This document shows positions 33,189 to 45,948 of a stretch of 64,000 nucleotides of DNA, piece by piece. The stretch's first letter is position 1, and each line of letters opens with the position of its first letter. The position numbers and the translations under genes are program-made. The notes beneath the pieces are model-generated. The model had not been told where the DNA came from. It ran no database searches and saw only the letters and a program-made list of their open reading frames with translations. Origin of the DNA: Ricinus communis (Eukaryota > Streptophyta > Magnoliopsida > Malpighiales > Euphorbiaceae); the NCBI RefSeq assembly GCF_019578655.1, contig NC_063260.1, positions 18,658,723 to 18,722,722 of the forward strand. The letters are read 5' to 3'.

Positions 33189-33868
33189 TGTTAAGAACCT
33201 CCAAGGATTAGAACCACGAACCCTAATGATTATGAACCCGTGAATTACTATCTTAGAAACCCAAGAACAAATTAAGTTTCAAAACCCAAGAACCGCTTAA
33301 ATCAGATTGCAAGGTATGGTTGATCAAGATCAGAACCTAAAGAAAACTAAGTTCTTTAAACCCTAACCCTTAACACGCCACAAGGATAGATCAATTCCTT
33401 GATAAGTGGTTTATGCATTCAACAAGAATTCAAGAATTCAAGCAAATATGCAAAGGAAACAACTACTATAACTTTATCAAAATTCGAATTTCAAAACACA
33501 ACTTAAGGGGCGTTTTTATAGCCACCTAACATAAGAAACCCTAGTAAAACTATTAACTCTAGCTGCCACATAAGAAAAATAGGCAATAACATTGTTCTGA
33601 ACTTAAAGAAGAGATTTCAGCCCAAATATTAGCCCACAATAGTCTTCATGTATTTGTGTCTTTACTTGGGCCTATCCTAGCATGACCAATTGGGCTTCCT
33701 TGACTAGTCCGATCTTGCATATAGCCAATTAAGGCTTCTTGTAGCTTCTTGGACCTTGACCTTGTAATTGGGCCTTGTAGCATGCTCAATGGATCCTTAG
33801 CTTTATCTTTGGTTTTCTTGTTGTCCTCTCCATCAAGTCCATCTTTAAGCTTGGCCATGTCCATATCA
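33189..33868 (-). repeat. Array LTR 1
   Basis: 680 bp; lacks 35 bp (around GACTTGCAAAATATTAAAT) that LTR 5 retains. Abuts EPRV-D on its left. Confidence 0.9.
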
Positions 33869-35111
33869 TTCCCTCCTTCTTTAGGATGATTCGTCCTCGA
33901 ATCAAGTTGATCACCTTGCACTCTCTCATTTTCATGCATTTGTGCCGCGGGTATTGCCGGTAGTTGGCACATTATTACCTCCACTAGAACCACTTGACAT
34001 GCTGCAATAAAAGTTAGTATGCAATAATAATAAAAAAAAAATAAATCGAAGGAAATTAAGGACCTCACCAACACTCCCTCACGTGTTTACTCTCAATTAA
34101 TGGGGATGGTCACTCGTGTTTCGCACAATCAAGAATGATCACACAAGGCTGAAAACTCACACCACTCAGCTTGTTTTCAAGGATTCTTATGTGAATCAAT
34201 AACCACACATCAAGTTATTTCACTATGCTTGCAATGCGCCAAGAATTATGATCTAAAAAGCTTAGTTGAGGCAAAACGCAAAGTCAAGAAAAAAGAAAAG
34301 AAAAGAAGGAACAGTAACAAGAACAAGTGTTTAACGAATCAAGAACAATGAAGAACTCAAAAAGAATTAATGGGCATGTAAAAGGAACGAAAATAAGGTG
34401 AAAGAAACAAGAAATTAAGTTCAAGAACCAAGCAATCAAGTTTCAACCCGAATGGAAATCTCTAACCAAACAGCATTGGAAACAAGCTCAAGAACGAATT
34501 AAAACTTCAATTTGATGTATAAGACATGTAAGAAACAGATTTAGAAGTAAAAATCACAAAGAAGGTTGCTTTAAATGTGTCAAATCTGCCCAAACTCAAA
34601 AGACACACAAAGAGGAGAATAAATGAAGGACAAAAACGAATTTAGAGCTGAATCAATTCAAATAAGATGGTATGTATAGGGCTCAGGTCATTGGAATTTA
34701 ATGTCCCTTTGAATCTTCCCAAACAGCCACCAAATCCTTATTTAGGTAGGATTATGAAAATCTCCCTAAACCTTTTAACAACCCTAATATCTATATAATC
34801 ACCCCAAGAACAATGATTTCAACACCAAATACGTTTTTTTTCCACTAACGAAGACAATCAAATCAATCAGACCTATTCCTTTTTTTTTCTTTTTTGGCTA
34901 ATTCGGATCTGATATTTTTCTTTTCTTGTTTTGTTTTTTTTTTTTTTTTGAATCAGAATCAAAAACTACAAGAATCAAGAACTAAACAATGTAGATCTCA
35001 AGAATACCAAGAATACTTCAAGAACAATATCAAGAACTCAAGGAAAACAAACAATAACTTAAAGAAAAGGGATAAATAACCTGATTTAAGAGCCAAAGCT
35101 CTGATACCAAA

Positions 35112-35791
35112 TGTTAAGAACCTCCAAGGATTAGAACCACGAACCCTAATGATTATGAACCCGTGAATTACTATCTTAGAAACCCAAGAACAAATTAAGT
35201 TTCAAAACCCAAGAACCGCTTAAATCAGATTGCAAGGTATGGTTGATCAAGATCAGAACCTAAAGAAAACTAAGTTCTTTAAACCCTAACCCTTAACACG
35301 CCACAAGGATAGATCAATTCCTTGATAAGTGGTTTATGCATTCAACAAGAATTCAAGAATTCAAGCAAATATGCAAAGGAAACAACTACTATAACTTTAT
35401 CAAAATTCGAATTTCAAAACACAACTTAAGGGGCGTTTTTATAGCCACCTAACATAAGAAACCCTAGTAAAACTATTAACTCTAGCTGCCACATAAGAAA
35501 AATAGGCAATAACATTGTTCTGAACTTAAAGAAGAGATTTCAGCCCAAATATTAGCCCACAATAGTCTTCATGTATTTGTGTCTTTACTTGGGCCTATCC
35601 TAGCATGACCAATTGGGCTTCCTTGACTAGTCCGATCTTGCATATAGCCAATTAAGGCTTCTTGTAGCTTCTTGGACCTTGACCTTGTAATTGGGCCTTG
35701 TAGCATGCTCAATGGATCCTTAGCTTTATCTTTGGTTTTCTTGTTGTCCTCTCCATCAAGTCCATCTTTAAGCTTGGCCATGTCCATATCA
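35112..35791 (-). repeat. Array LTR 2
   Basis: 680 bp with the same 35-bp deletion as LTR 1. Its primer site is at 35098-35109. Confidence 0.9.
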
Positions 35792-37033
35792 TTCCCTCCT
35801 TCTTTAGGATGATTCGTCCTCGAATCAAGTTGATCACCTTGCACTCTCTCATTTTCATGCATTTGTGCCGCGGGTATTGCCGGTAGTTGGCACATTATTA
35901 CCTCCACTAGAACCACTTGACATGCTGCAATAAAAGTTAGTATGCAATAATAATAAAAAAAAAATAAATCGAAGGAAATTAAGGACCTCACCAACACTCC
36001 CTCACGTGTTTACTCTCAATTAATGGGGATGGTCACTCGTGTTTCGCACAATCAAGAATGATCACACAAGGCTGAAAACTCACACCACTCAGCTTGTTTT
36101 CAAGGATTCTTATGTGAATCAATAACCACACATCAAGTTATTTCACTATGCTTGCAATGCGCCAAGAATTATGATCTAAAAAGCTTAGTTGAGGCAAAAC
36201 GCAAAGTCAAGAAAAAAGAAAAGAAAAGAAGGAACAGTAACAAGAACAAGTGTTTAACGAATCAAGAACAATGAAGAACTCAAAAAGAATTAATGGGCAT
36301 GTAAAAGGAACGAAAATAAGGTGAAAGAAACAAGAAATTAAGTTCAAGAACCAAGCAATCAAGTTTCAACCCGAATGGAAATCTCTAACCAAACAGCATT
36401 GGAAACAAGCTCAAGAACGAATTAAAACTTCAATTTGATGTATAAGACATGTAAGAAACAGATTTAGAAGTAAAAATCACAAAGAAGGTTGCTTTAAATG
36501 TGTCAAATCTGCCCAAACTCAAAAGACACACAAAGAGGAGAATAAATGAAGGACAAAAACGAATTTAGAGCTGAATCAATTCAAATAAGATGGTATGTAT
36601 AGGGCTCAGGTCATTGGAATTTAATGTCCCTTTGAATCTTCCCAAACAGCCACCAAATCCTTATTTAGGTAGGATTATGAAAATCTCCCTAAACCTTTTA
36701 ACAACCCTAATATCTATATAATCACCCCAAGAACAATGATTTCAACACCAAATACGTTTTTTTTCCACTAACGAAGACAATCAAATCAATCAGACCTATT
36801 CCTTTTTTTTTTCTTTTTTGGCTAATTCGGATCTGATATTTTTCTTTTCTTGTTTTGTTTTTTTTTTTTTTGAATCAGAATCAAAAACTACAAGAATCAA
36901 GAACTAAACAATGTAGATCTCAAGAATACCAAGAATACTTCAAGAACAATATCAAGAACTCAAGGAAAACAAACAATAACTTAAAGAAAAGGGATAAATA
37001 ACCTGATTTAAGAGCCAAAGCTCTGATACCAAA

Positions 37034-37713
37034 TGTTAAGAACCTCCAAGGATTAGAACCACGAACCCTAATGATTATGAACCCGTGAATTACTATCTTA
37101 GAAACCCAAGAACAAATTAAGTTTCAAAACCCAAGAACCGCTTAAATCAGATTGCAAGGTATGGTTGATCAAGATCAGAACCTAAAGAAAACTAAGTTCT
37201 TTAAACCCTAACCCTTAACACGCCACAAGGATAGATCAATTCCTTGATAAGTGGTTTATGCATTCAACAAGAATTCAAGAATTCAAGCAAATATGCAAAG
37301 GAAACAACTACTATAACTTTATCAAAATTCGAATTTCAAAACACAACTTAAGGGGCGTTTTTATAGCCACCTAACATAAGAAACCCTAGTAAAACTATTA
37401 ACTCTAGCTGCCACATAAGAAAAATAGACAATAACATTGTTCTGAACTTAAAGAAGAGATTTCAGCCCAAATATTAGCCCACAATAGTCTTCATGTATTT
37501 GTGTCTTTACTTGGGCCTATCCTAGCATGACCAATTGGGCTTCCTTGACTAGTCCGATCTTGCATATAGCCAATTAAGGCTTCTTGTAGCTTCTTGGACC
37601 TTGACCTTGTAATTGGGCCTTGTAGCATGCTCAATGGATCCTTAGCTTTATCTTTGGTTTTCTTGTTGTCCTCTCCATCAAGTCCATCTTTAAGCTTGGC
37701 CATGTCCATATCA
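37034..37713 (-). repeat. Array LTR 3
   Basis: 680 bp with the shared 35-bp deletion. The internal unit to its right has a private change (GCCATGGG for GCCGCGGG near 37790). Confidence 0.9.
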
Positions 37714-38955
37714 TTCCCTCCTTCTTTAGGATGATTCGTCCTCGAATCAAGTTGATCACCTTGCACTCTCTCATTTTCATGCATTTGTGCCATGGGTATT
37801 GCCGGTAGTTGGCACATTATTACCTCCACTAGAACCACTTGACATGCTGCAATAAAAGTTAGTATGCAATAATAATAAAAAAAAAATAAATCGAAGGAAA
37901 TTAAGGACCTCACCAACACTCCCTCACGTGTTTACTCTCAATTAATGGGGATGGTCACTCGTGTTTCGCACAATCAAGAATGATCACACAAGGCTGAAAA
38001 CTCACACCACTCAGCTTGTTTTCAAGGATTCTTATGTGAATCAATAACCACACATCAAGTTATTTCACTATGCTTGCAATGCGCCAAGAATTATGATCTA
38101 AAAAGCTTAGTTGAGGCAAAACGCAAAGTCAAGAAAAAAGAAAAGAAAAGAAGGAACAGTAACAAGAACAAGTGTTTAACGAATCAAGAACAATGAAGAA
38201 CTCAAAAGAATTAATGGGCATGTAAAAGGAACGAAAATAAGGTGAAAGAAACAAGAAATTAAGTTCAAGAACCAAGCAATCAAGTTTCAACCCGAATGGA
38301 AATCTCTAACCAAACAGCATTGGAAACAAGCTCAAGAACGAATTAAAACTTCAATTTGATGTATAAGACATGTAAGAAACAGATTTAGAAGTAAAAATCA
38401 CAAAGAAGGTTGCTTTAAATGTGTCAAATCTGCCCAAACTCAAAAGACACACAAAGAGGAGAATAAATGAAGGACAAAAACGAATTTAGAGCTGAATCAA
38501 TTCAAATAAGATGGTATGTATAGGGCTCAGGTCATTGGAATTTAATGTCCCTTTGAATCTTCCCAAACAGCCACCAAATCCTTATTTAGGTAGGATTATG
38601 AAAATCTCCCTAAACCTTTTAACAACCCTAATATCTATATAATCACCCCAAGAACAATGATTTCCAACACCAAATACGTTTTTTTCCACTAACGAAGACA
38701 ATCAAATCAATCAGACCTATTCCTTTTTTTTTTCTTTTTTGGCTAATTCGGATCTGATATTTTTCTTTTCTTGTTTTGTTTTTTTTTTTTTTTGAATCAG
38801 AATCAAAAACTACAAGAATCAAGAACTAAACAATGTAGATCTCAAGAATACCAAGAATACTTCAAGAACAATATCAAGAACTCAAGGAAAACAAACAATA
38901 ACTTAAAGAAAAGGGATAAATAACCTGATTTAAGAGCCAAAGCTCTGATACCAAA

Positions 38956-39635
38956 TGTTAAGAACCTCCAAGGATTAGAACCACGAACCCTAATGATTAT
39001 GAACTCGTGAATTACTATCTTAGAAACCCAAGAACAAATTAAGTTTCAAAACCCAAGAACCGCTTAAATCAGATTGCAAGGTATGGTTGATCAAGATCAG
39101 AACCTAAAGAAAACTAAGTTCTTTAAACCCTAACCCTTAACACGCCACAAGGATAGATCAATTCCTTGATAAGTGGTTTATGCATTCAACAAGAATTCAA
39201 GAATTCAAGCAAATATGCAAAGGAAACAACTACTATAACTTTATCAAAATTCGAATTTCAAAACACAACTTAAGGGGCGTTTTTATAGCCACCTAACATA
39301 AGAAACCCTAGTAAAACTATTAACTCTAGCTGCCACATAAGAAAAATAGGCAATAACATTGTTCTGAACTTAAAGAAGAGATTTCAGCCCAAATATTAGC
39401 CCACATTAGTCTTCATGTATTTGTGTCTTTACTTGGGCCTATCCTAGCATGACCAATTGGGCTTCCTTGACTAGTCCGATCTTGCATATAGCCAATTAAG
39501 GCTTCTTGTAGCTTCTTGGACCTTGACCTTGTAATTGGGCCTTGTAGCATGCTCAATGGATCCTTAGCTTTATCTTTGGTTTTCTTGTTGTCCTCTCCAT
39601 CAAGTCCATCTTTAAGCTTGGCCATGTCCATATCA
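38956..39635 (-). repeat. Array LTR 4
   Basis: 680 bp with the shared 35-bp deletion. The internal unit to its right has a private 3-bp loss near 39712. Confidence 0.9.
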
Positions 39636-40875
39636 TTCCCTCCTTCTTTAGGATGATTCGTCCTCGAATCAAGTTGATCACCTTGCACTCTCTCATTTTC
39701 ATGCATTTGTGCCGGTATTGCCGGTAGTTGGCACATTATTACCTCCACTAGAACCACTTGACATGCTGCAATAAAAGTTAGTATGCAATAATAATAAAAA
39801 AAAAATAAATCGAAGGAAATTAAGGACCTCACCAACACTCCCTCACGTGTTTACTCTCAATTAATGGGGATGGTCACTCGTGTTTCGCACAATCAAGAAT
39901 GATCACACAAGGCTGAAAACTCACACCACTCAGCTTGTTTTCAAGGATTCTTATGTGAATCAATAACCACACATCAAGTTATTTCACTATGCTTGCAATG
40001 CGCCAAGAATTATGATCTAAAAAGCTTAGTTGAGGCAAAACGCAAAGTCAAGAAAAAAGAAAAGAAAAGAAGGAACAGTAACAAGAACAAGTGTTTAACG
40101 AATCAAGAACAATGAAGAACTCAAAAGAATTAATGGGCATGTAAAAGGAACGAAAATAAGGTGAAAGAAACAAGAAATTAAGTTCAAGAACCAAGCAATC
40201 AAGTTTCAACCCGAATGGAAATCTCTAACCAAACAGCATTGGAAACAAGCTCAAGAACGAATTAAAACTTCAATTTGATGTATAAGACATGTAAGAAACA
40301 GATTTAGAAGTAAAAATCACAAAGAAGGTTGCTTTAAATGTGTCAAATCTGCCCAAACTCAAAAGACACACAAAGAGGAGAATAAATGAAGGACAAAAAC
40401 GAATTTAGAGCTGAATCAATTCAAATAAGATAGTATGTATAGGGCTCAGGTCATTGGAATTTAATGTCCCTTTGAATCTTCCCAAACAGCCACCAAATCC
40501 TTATTTATGTAGGATAATGAAAATCTCCCTAAACCTTTTAACAACCCTAATATCTATATAATCACCCCAAGAACAATGATTTCAACACCAAATACGTTTT
40601 TTTTTTTCCACTAACAAAGACAATCAAACCAATCAGACCTATTCCTTTTTTTTCTTTTTTGGCTAATTCGGATCTGATATTTTTCTTTTCTTGTTTCGTT
40701 TTTTTTTTTTTTTGAATCAGAATCAAAAACTACAAGAATCAAGAACTAAACAATGTAGATCTCAAGAATACCAAGAATACTTCAAGAACAATATCAAGAA
40801 CTCAAGGAAAACAAACAATAACTTAAAGAAAAGGGATAAATAACCTGATTTAAGAGCCAAAGCTCTGATACCAAA

Positions 40876-41590
40876 TGTTAAGAACCTCCAAGGATTAGAA
40901 CCACGAACCCTAATGATTATGAACCCGTGAATTACTATCTTAGAAACCCAAGAACAAATTAAGTTTCAAAACCCAAGAACCGCTTAAATCAGATTGCAAG
41001 GTATGGTTGATCAAGATCAGAACCTAAAGAAAACTAAGTTCTTTAAACCCTAACCCTTAACACGCAACAAGGATAGATCAATTCCTTGATAAGTGGTTTA
41101 TGCATTCAACAAGAATTCAAGAATTCAAGCAAATATGCAAAGGAAACAACTACTATAACTTTATCAAAATTCGAATTTCAAAACACAACTTAAGGGGCGT
41201 TTTTATAGCCACCTAACATAAGAAACCCTAGTAAAACTATTAACTCTAGCTGCCACATAAGAAAAATAGGCAATAACATTGTTCTGAACTTAAAGAAGAG
41301 ATTTCAGCCCAAATATTAGCCCACATTAGTCCTCATGTATTTGGACTTGCAAAATATTAAATAAAGCCCATTCATATGTGTCTTTACTTGGGCCTATCCT
41401 AGCATGACCAATTGGGCTTCCTTGACTAGTCCGATCTTGCATATAGCCAATTAAGGCTTCTTGTAGCTTCTTGGACCTTGACCTTGTAATTGGGCCTTGT
41501 AGCATGCTCAATGGATCCTTAGCTTTATCTTTGGTTTTCTTGTTGTCCTCTCCATCAAGTCCATCTTTAAGCTTGGCCATGTCCATATCA
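40876..41590 (-). repeat. Array LTR 5 (undeleted form)
   Basis: 715 bp, retaining the 35 bp missing from LTRs 1-4. Its minus-strand frame is joined to EPRV-E coding sequence, giving a 314-codon chimeric frame (41326-42270). Confidence 0.9.
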
Positions 41591-42410
41591 GATGGTGGCA
41601 CTGTATCTAGAGAAAACCAAGGACCAGAGGCTGGTTTTGGAGGGAGAGAAGTTTCTGGAGCGAGGGATTCTCGATCTTCCGTCTCTTCTGCAAAGTCTGG
41701 CTCTTCTGTAAGGTCTGGTTCTTGTTGTGTGTTCATTAACACATGAGAACCTAGTACCTGGGATTCAGCTGTGGAAACAGAGGATCTAGTTTCTTGGTCA
41801 GAAGAATAAGAACTAGATCGTTGAAGTTCGAACTGAGACAGATCTGAATCTGAAACATACGACTCTGATGAGGCAGTTGAGGTAGGAGTTGTATGCTGTA
41901 TGGCAAACTGTGGCTTTGCAGGTCCTTTGTCTTTTGTAGGTTGTGAGAAAGAAGATGAAGTTTTAGAAGATACCCTTTTTGCTGGCTTGGATGCTCTGGG
42001 CACCAGATCTGAAACTGTGGCATATTGTTTGAAGGGTATAACCGAAGACATAAAAGGATGGGGTGTAGAAATAGGAAAATTGAGTGGAGAGGAGACAGGA
42101 TGTTTGGTAGGATAAAGGTCTCTCTCTATTTCTCTGAGCTGCTCCTTAAGCCTTAAGATTTCTCTATCCTTTTGCAAGAATAGCGGTGATGTAGGCTGAG
42201 ATGCTAGTATCTGTTGCATTTCTTGCTCAAGTTTAGACAGTCTGGATGAAAGCTTTGTATGTAGTTGCAAGGCTTCTTGTCTGAAAGAAGTAACATGAGC
42301 TTCAATAGAACTTGTTTTTTCATAGACTTGTGAAAGTCTATTATCAATCTTCTTCAGATACTGATTCTGAGCAACAGCGTTATTGGTTTGCCAATTTAAG
42401 ACTTCTTCTG
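41591..42410 (-). pseudogene. EPRV-E: capsid linker and coiled coil
   Basis: Minus-strand viral fragment matching EPRV-C from about 44199 to 44990: the coiled coil (SRLSKLEQEMQQILASQ), the Ser/Pro-rich linker, and the SGPWFSLDTVPPS segment just before the capsid core. Together with EPRV-D it forms one minus-strand virus copy split by the G1 array and missing the part between. It retains 40 bp near 41790-41830 that EPRV-C has lost. The frame (41326-42270) continues into the LTR. Confidence 0.88.
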
Positions 42411-42646
42411 TTTCTGTTATAATCCAAAAGGGCTAACTCGACCACTCGGCTATCCGAGTTTCAAAGAAGCAGGAAGACCCTCATGGCCAGGTGCCTCTTT
42501 GGTCTTAGCTTAAAGAAACTCTCTTGCCTTGAGTAAGGATATTCTCCTTGAGTTTACAGCATGAGGATTATAGCATGAACAGCTCTCGGCGTCATCCTGG
42601 TATCAGAGCCTAAAGGGTTTAGAGAAGAAGAAACTCATCTACAAAT
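42411..42646 (+). promoter_or_regulatory. EPRV-C left leader with primer-binding site
   Basis: Viral leader beginning TTTCTGTTATAATCC, joined head-to-head to EPRV-E. From 42414 to 42596 it repeats as 49379-49561 with one visible difference (GCCAGG for GCGAGG), so the copy is terminally redundant with a unit length of 6,965 bp. The primer-binding site TGGTATCAGAGC is at 42598-42609 and the first polyprotein ATG follows at 42647. Confidence 0.88.
42598..42609 (+). other. EPRV-C primer-binding site
   Basis: TGGTATCAGAGC, complementary to initiator Met-tRNA, which primes minus-strand DNA in Caulimoviridae. By convention it marks the start of the viral genome map. Confidence 0.92.
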
Positions 42647-44818
42647 ATGGAAACAACTTCAAATCCTATTGTCCAAACCTCTTCTCTCTCATTACCTACT
42701 TCATGTAAACAGTACATTACAGATAAGATCGATAATTTAGTAGAAATATCCCATATTCCAGAAACCGCTCAAATTCAAAATTCTCTTGTCCCAATTCTCA
42801 ACCCTTATGCTGTCTTCCGACGCAACCAGTCTTTCTCTAGACAACTGAGACATATTATTTCCAGACCATCTGTCAACATAAAAGAATATGTACAGTCATC
42901 TGCTCTTTCTCAGTGTGTTCTTTCTTCTGTAACCACTGAACAGTACGTGACTTTAGAAATTCCATCTCACTTCATTCAACAATGGAAGCAACAAAAATAT
43001 ACCCATCTCCATTTTGGTGCCATCAGACTTGTACTTTCCTATCATGGAAGACAAGGACTTCCAGTCACTGCCAGACTTTCTTTGTTAGATACTCGTTATC
43101 TAAACTATGAACATGCTGTGATTGGCTCTATTGTCACTACTCTTAATGCAGGAAGCGTAGTACTTACGTTTTTTCCTAATTTTAATATGTCTCTAGAAGA
43201 TCCTCATCTCAGTCAAGCCCTGAAAGTACAGGTACAAATCACAGGCGCAGATCAAGTTGCTGACACAATCTCAGCTACTCTTCATCACCAGCTAGTCTAC
43301 AGGTTACAAGACCATGCCATTAACCTACAGACTCCTGGCCTCTCTAACGGTGATGCAGTTTTCATCTTTGCTGATAGTGGTCTCACTCCTACAATAGTTC
43401 AGACTCCCAGACAACTGCCCCGTGAAGAGTTGGAAAAGTTAATCCCTTCTGTGTGGATTACAAACTATGAAAAGCTGCACCAAAGTTCTCAGCCTGTACA
43501 AAAACAGGATCCTATTTTTATCAAGCAACTTGACAAGACTGTTAAAGTCTCCTATTTGTCCTCCACAGCGACATCCTCTTCAACTCCTCATTCTATTTCC
43601 ATGATCCAACCAGTGAGGAGGACTTACGAGAAAAAGATTCCCATTCATAGTTTCAGATCAGATGGGTGGGAAGTCTATGTCTCTAAGATCAATGGACACT
43701 TTATCTGGGATTGTGATCCTTCAAAGTGTGATCCCGGATGTGCTTGTCAAGAAGATCTTGATGATCTTGAAACCAGACCCAAAAGAAACAAAACTTGGAG
43801 AAGGAAACATGCTTGTACTGACCCACGTCAGCATGATAAGGATGATGATCAGCCTGATCCCTTCCATGCTCCTTCTCAACCCAAGAAAGCTAGTCCTTGG
43901 ATCGGACTCCCTCCGGAAAAGAACAAACCCATGACTGAAGATGACTATTTACAAAGATGCTTCCAGATCTTGAAGGAAGAAGGACTCTTGACCTGTCCTC
44001 CTCCACCAGTCGTTTGTTCTTGCTCCTTTGAACCAGTAAAAGTTCCAGAGGTAGCCGCGGTTCCTTGCTTCATGATGAATTCCGAAGATTTTCCATCTTT
44101 GGAAAGAAAGGAAAATGAGCAATCAAAGATACCTGCACGTCCTTTTATTGCAAAAGATACAGTACAACCTGCAGGTACTTTAGCTCCTCTCTCAGCTGCA
44201 GAAGAAGTCTTAAATTGGCAAACCAATAACGCTGTTGCTCAGAATCAGTATCTGAAGAAGATTGATAATAGACTTTCACAAGTCTATGAAAAAACAAGTT
44301 CTATTGAAGCTCATGTTACTTCTTTCAGACAAGAAGCCTTGCAACTACATACAAAGTTTTCATCCAGACTGTCTAAACTTGAGCAAGAAATGCAACAGAT
44401 ACTAGCATCTCAGCCTACATCACCGCTATTCTTGCAAAAGGATAGAGAAATCTTAAGGCTTAAGGAGCAGCTCAGAGAAATAGAGAGAGACCTTTATCCT
44501 ACCAAACATCCTGTCTCCTCTCCACTCAATTTTCCTATTTCTACACCCCATCCTTTTATGTCTTCAGTTATACCCTTTAAACAATATGCCACAGTTTCAG
44601 ATCTGGTGCCCAGAGCATCCAAGCCAGCAAAAAGGGTATCTTCTAAAACTTCATCTTCTTTCTCACAACCTACAAAAGACAAAGGACCTGCAAGGCCACA
44701 GTTTGCCATACAGCATACAACTCCTACCTCAACTGCCTCATCAGAGTCGTATGTGTCAGATTCAGATCTGACCAAGAAACTAGATCCTCTGTTTCCACAG
44801 CTGAATCCCAGGTACTAG
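42647..44818 (+). pseudogene. EPRV-C movement protein and N-terminal capsid region
   Basis: 723-codon frame from an ATG 37 bases after the primer site. Residues about 60-230 resemble the 30K-type movement protein of caulimovirids (alternating hydrophobic strands, VILTFFPNF-like segment and LEDPHLSQALKVQVQI), which would open plasmodesmata. A Cys-rich basic linker (CDPSKCDPGCACQ) follows, then a coiled coil at about 545-600 and a Ser-rich stretch. The frame ends early after SDSDL: 40 bp present in EPRV-E are missing near 44770, between two TCTG copies. Movement protein and capsid in one frame suggest a single-polyprotein virus such as the Petuvirus group (inference). Confidence 0.85.
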
Positions 44819-44826
44819 GTTCTCAT

Positions 44827-45948
44827 GTGTTAATGAACACACAACAAGAACCAGACCTTACAGAAGAGCCAGACTTTGCAGAAGAGACGGAAGATCGAGA
44901 ATCCCTCGCTCCAGAAACTTCTCTCCCTCCAAAACCAGCCTCTGGTCCTTGGTTTTCTCTAGATACAGTGCCACCATCTCAATGGAGGAATAAAATCTTA
45001 GAATTCAATGCTTGGCTTGATCTCCAGATGATAAATCCTCAGTCTAATCTCCAAGCAGTCCTAACTGAATTCACATCAAGATTTACTGGCACTTTACGAG
45101 AATGGTTCTCCCATTTATCTGAGTATCAAAGGATACAATTTGTTCAACTTGGTTCTGTTGCTCAAGCTCTGGCGCATATTCACCAACAATTTTTGGGTGA
45201 TTACAATTTAATCTTCAGACAACGGAAACAAGAATATTTTGATCGTAAATGCTGTTCCATGAAGAGAAAAGATCTAGAAACCCACTATGTTCATATGTCC
45301 AAACTCTATTATGAACTCGCTGGGCCCAACAGTGATGATCTCAAATATACTTTTGTCAGCTCTCTGCCTGAAGAAATGCAGCCTGAAATTCAACGCATGA
45401 TGACAGAGACTCACAGAGATATCACTCATATTTCTCTCGGGGAAATCTGGCAATTCACTCTAGCCACTCTGGACAAGATGTGTGAACAGCAGAAACTATT
45501 CAAAAAAATTGCAAAAGGAGAAGCGTTGCTAAAGAACTTATGCAACAGGGACTATCTTCAAATCAAATGCAAAGAGAAACACTGTGACTGCAGATCAAAA
45601 AAGAAAAGACATTTTTCTTCTTATTCCAAGGAATCCTCTCATTACAAGCAGAAAAAGGGAAGAAAGATACGCTGGTTCAGAAAGAAGTCAACAAACAAGC
45701 GTAAATCAGATCGGTGCTACATCTGTGGCCAAAGAGGACACTATGCAAAGAAATGTCCTAACAAGCCAAAACAAACTGTTGCTCTTCTTCATCAATTGAA
45801 AGATTCATGTCCAGAAGATCTATCTGACCATGATCTTGAATCACTTTTTTCAGAAGAAGAAATGGCTTCTTCCCAAACACTTTTGCCTTTCCTTGTTCAG
45901 ATTCCAGTACAGATGAAGATTCTTCTGATGAAGAAACTTCAATCTTAA
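44827..45948 (+). pseudogene. EPRV-C capsid core and zinc knuckle
   Basis: 373-codon frame: capsid core (QWRNKILEFNAWLDLQM to about residue 240), a Lys/Arg-rich basic region (KKKRHFSSYSKESSHYKQKK), and the CCHC zinc knuckle CYICGQRGHYAKKC at about residues 297-310. It then enters the acidic spacer (LSDHDLESLFSEEEMASSQ) and is thrown out of frame near 45880. Unlike EPRV-A, the knuckle is in frame with the capsid. The frame starts just after the 40-bp deletion, so it is a continuation and not a separate gene. Confidence 0.88.

Larger units (their letters stand above)
33189..41590 (-). mobile_element. Tandem G1-delta array: five LTRs, four internal regions
   Basis: LTR-int-LTR-int-LTR-int-LTR-int-LTR on the minus strand with a period of 1,920-1,923 bp. 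Each internal region (33869-35111, 35792-37033, 37714-38955, 39636-40875) has a primer site, leader, the start of gag (HENERVQ) joined to the end of pol (LDSRTNHPKEGGND), and a polypurine tract. No enzyme is encoded. Units differ by only a few bases or short indels. Flanking pentamers GAAAT and GATGG do not match, and the two flanks are EPRV positions 3.2 kb apart, so the array is not one clean insertion. Confidence 0.93.

Noticed and set aside
33189..41590. Regular spacing of repeats as a CRISPR array
   Set aside because: Repeats are 680-715-bp LTRs with primer sites and polypurine tracts, and the sequence is eukaryotic.
42598..42609. TGGTATCAGAGC sites as parts of tRNA genes
   Set aside because: Only the 12-base complement of a tRNA 3' end is present, with no cloverleaf around it.
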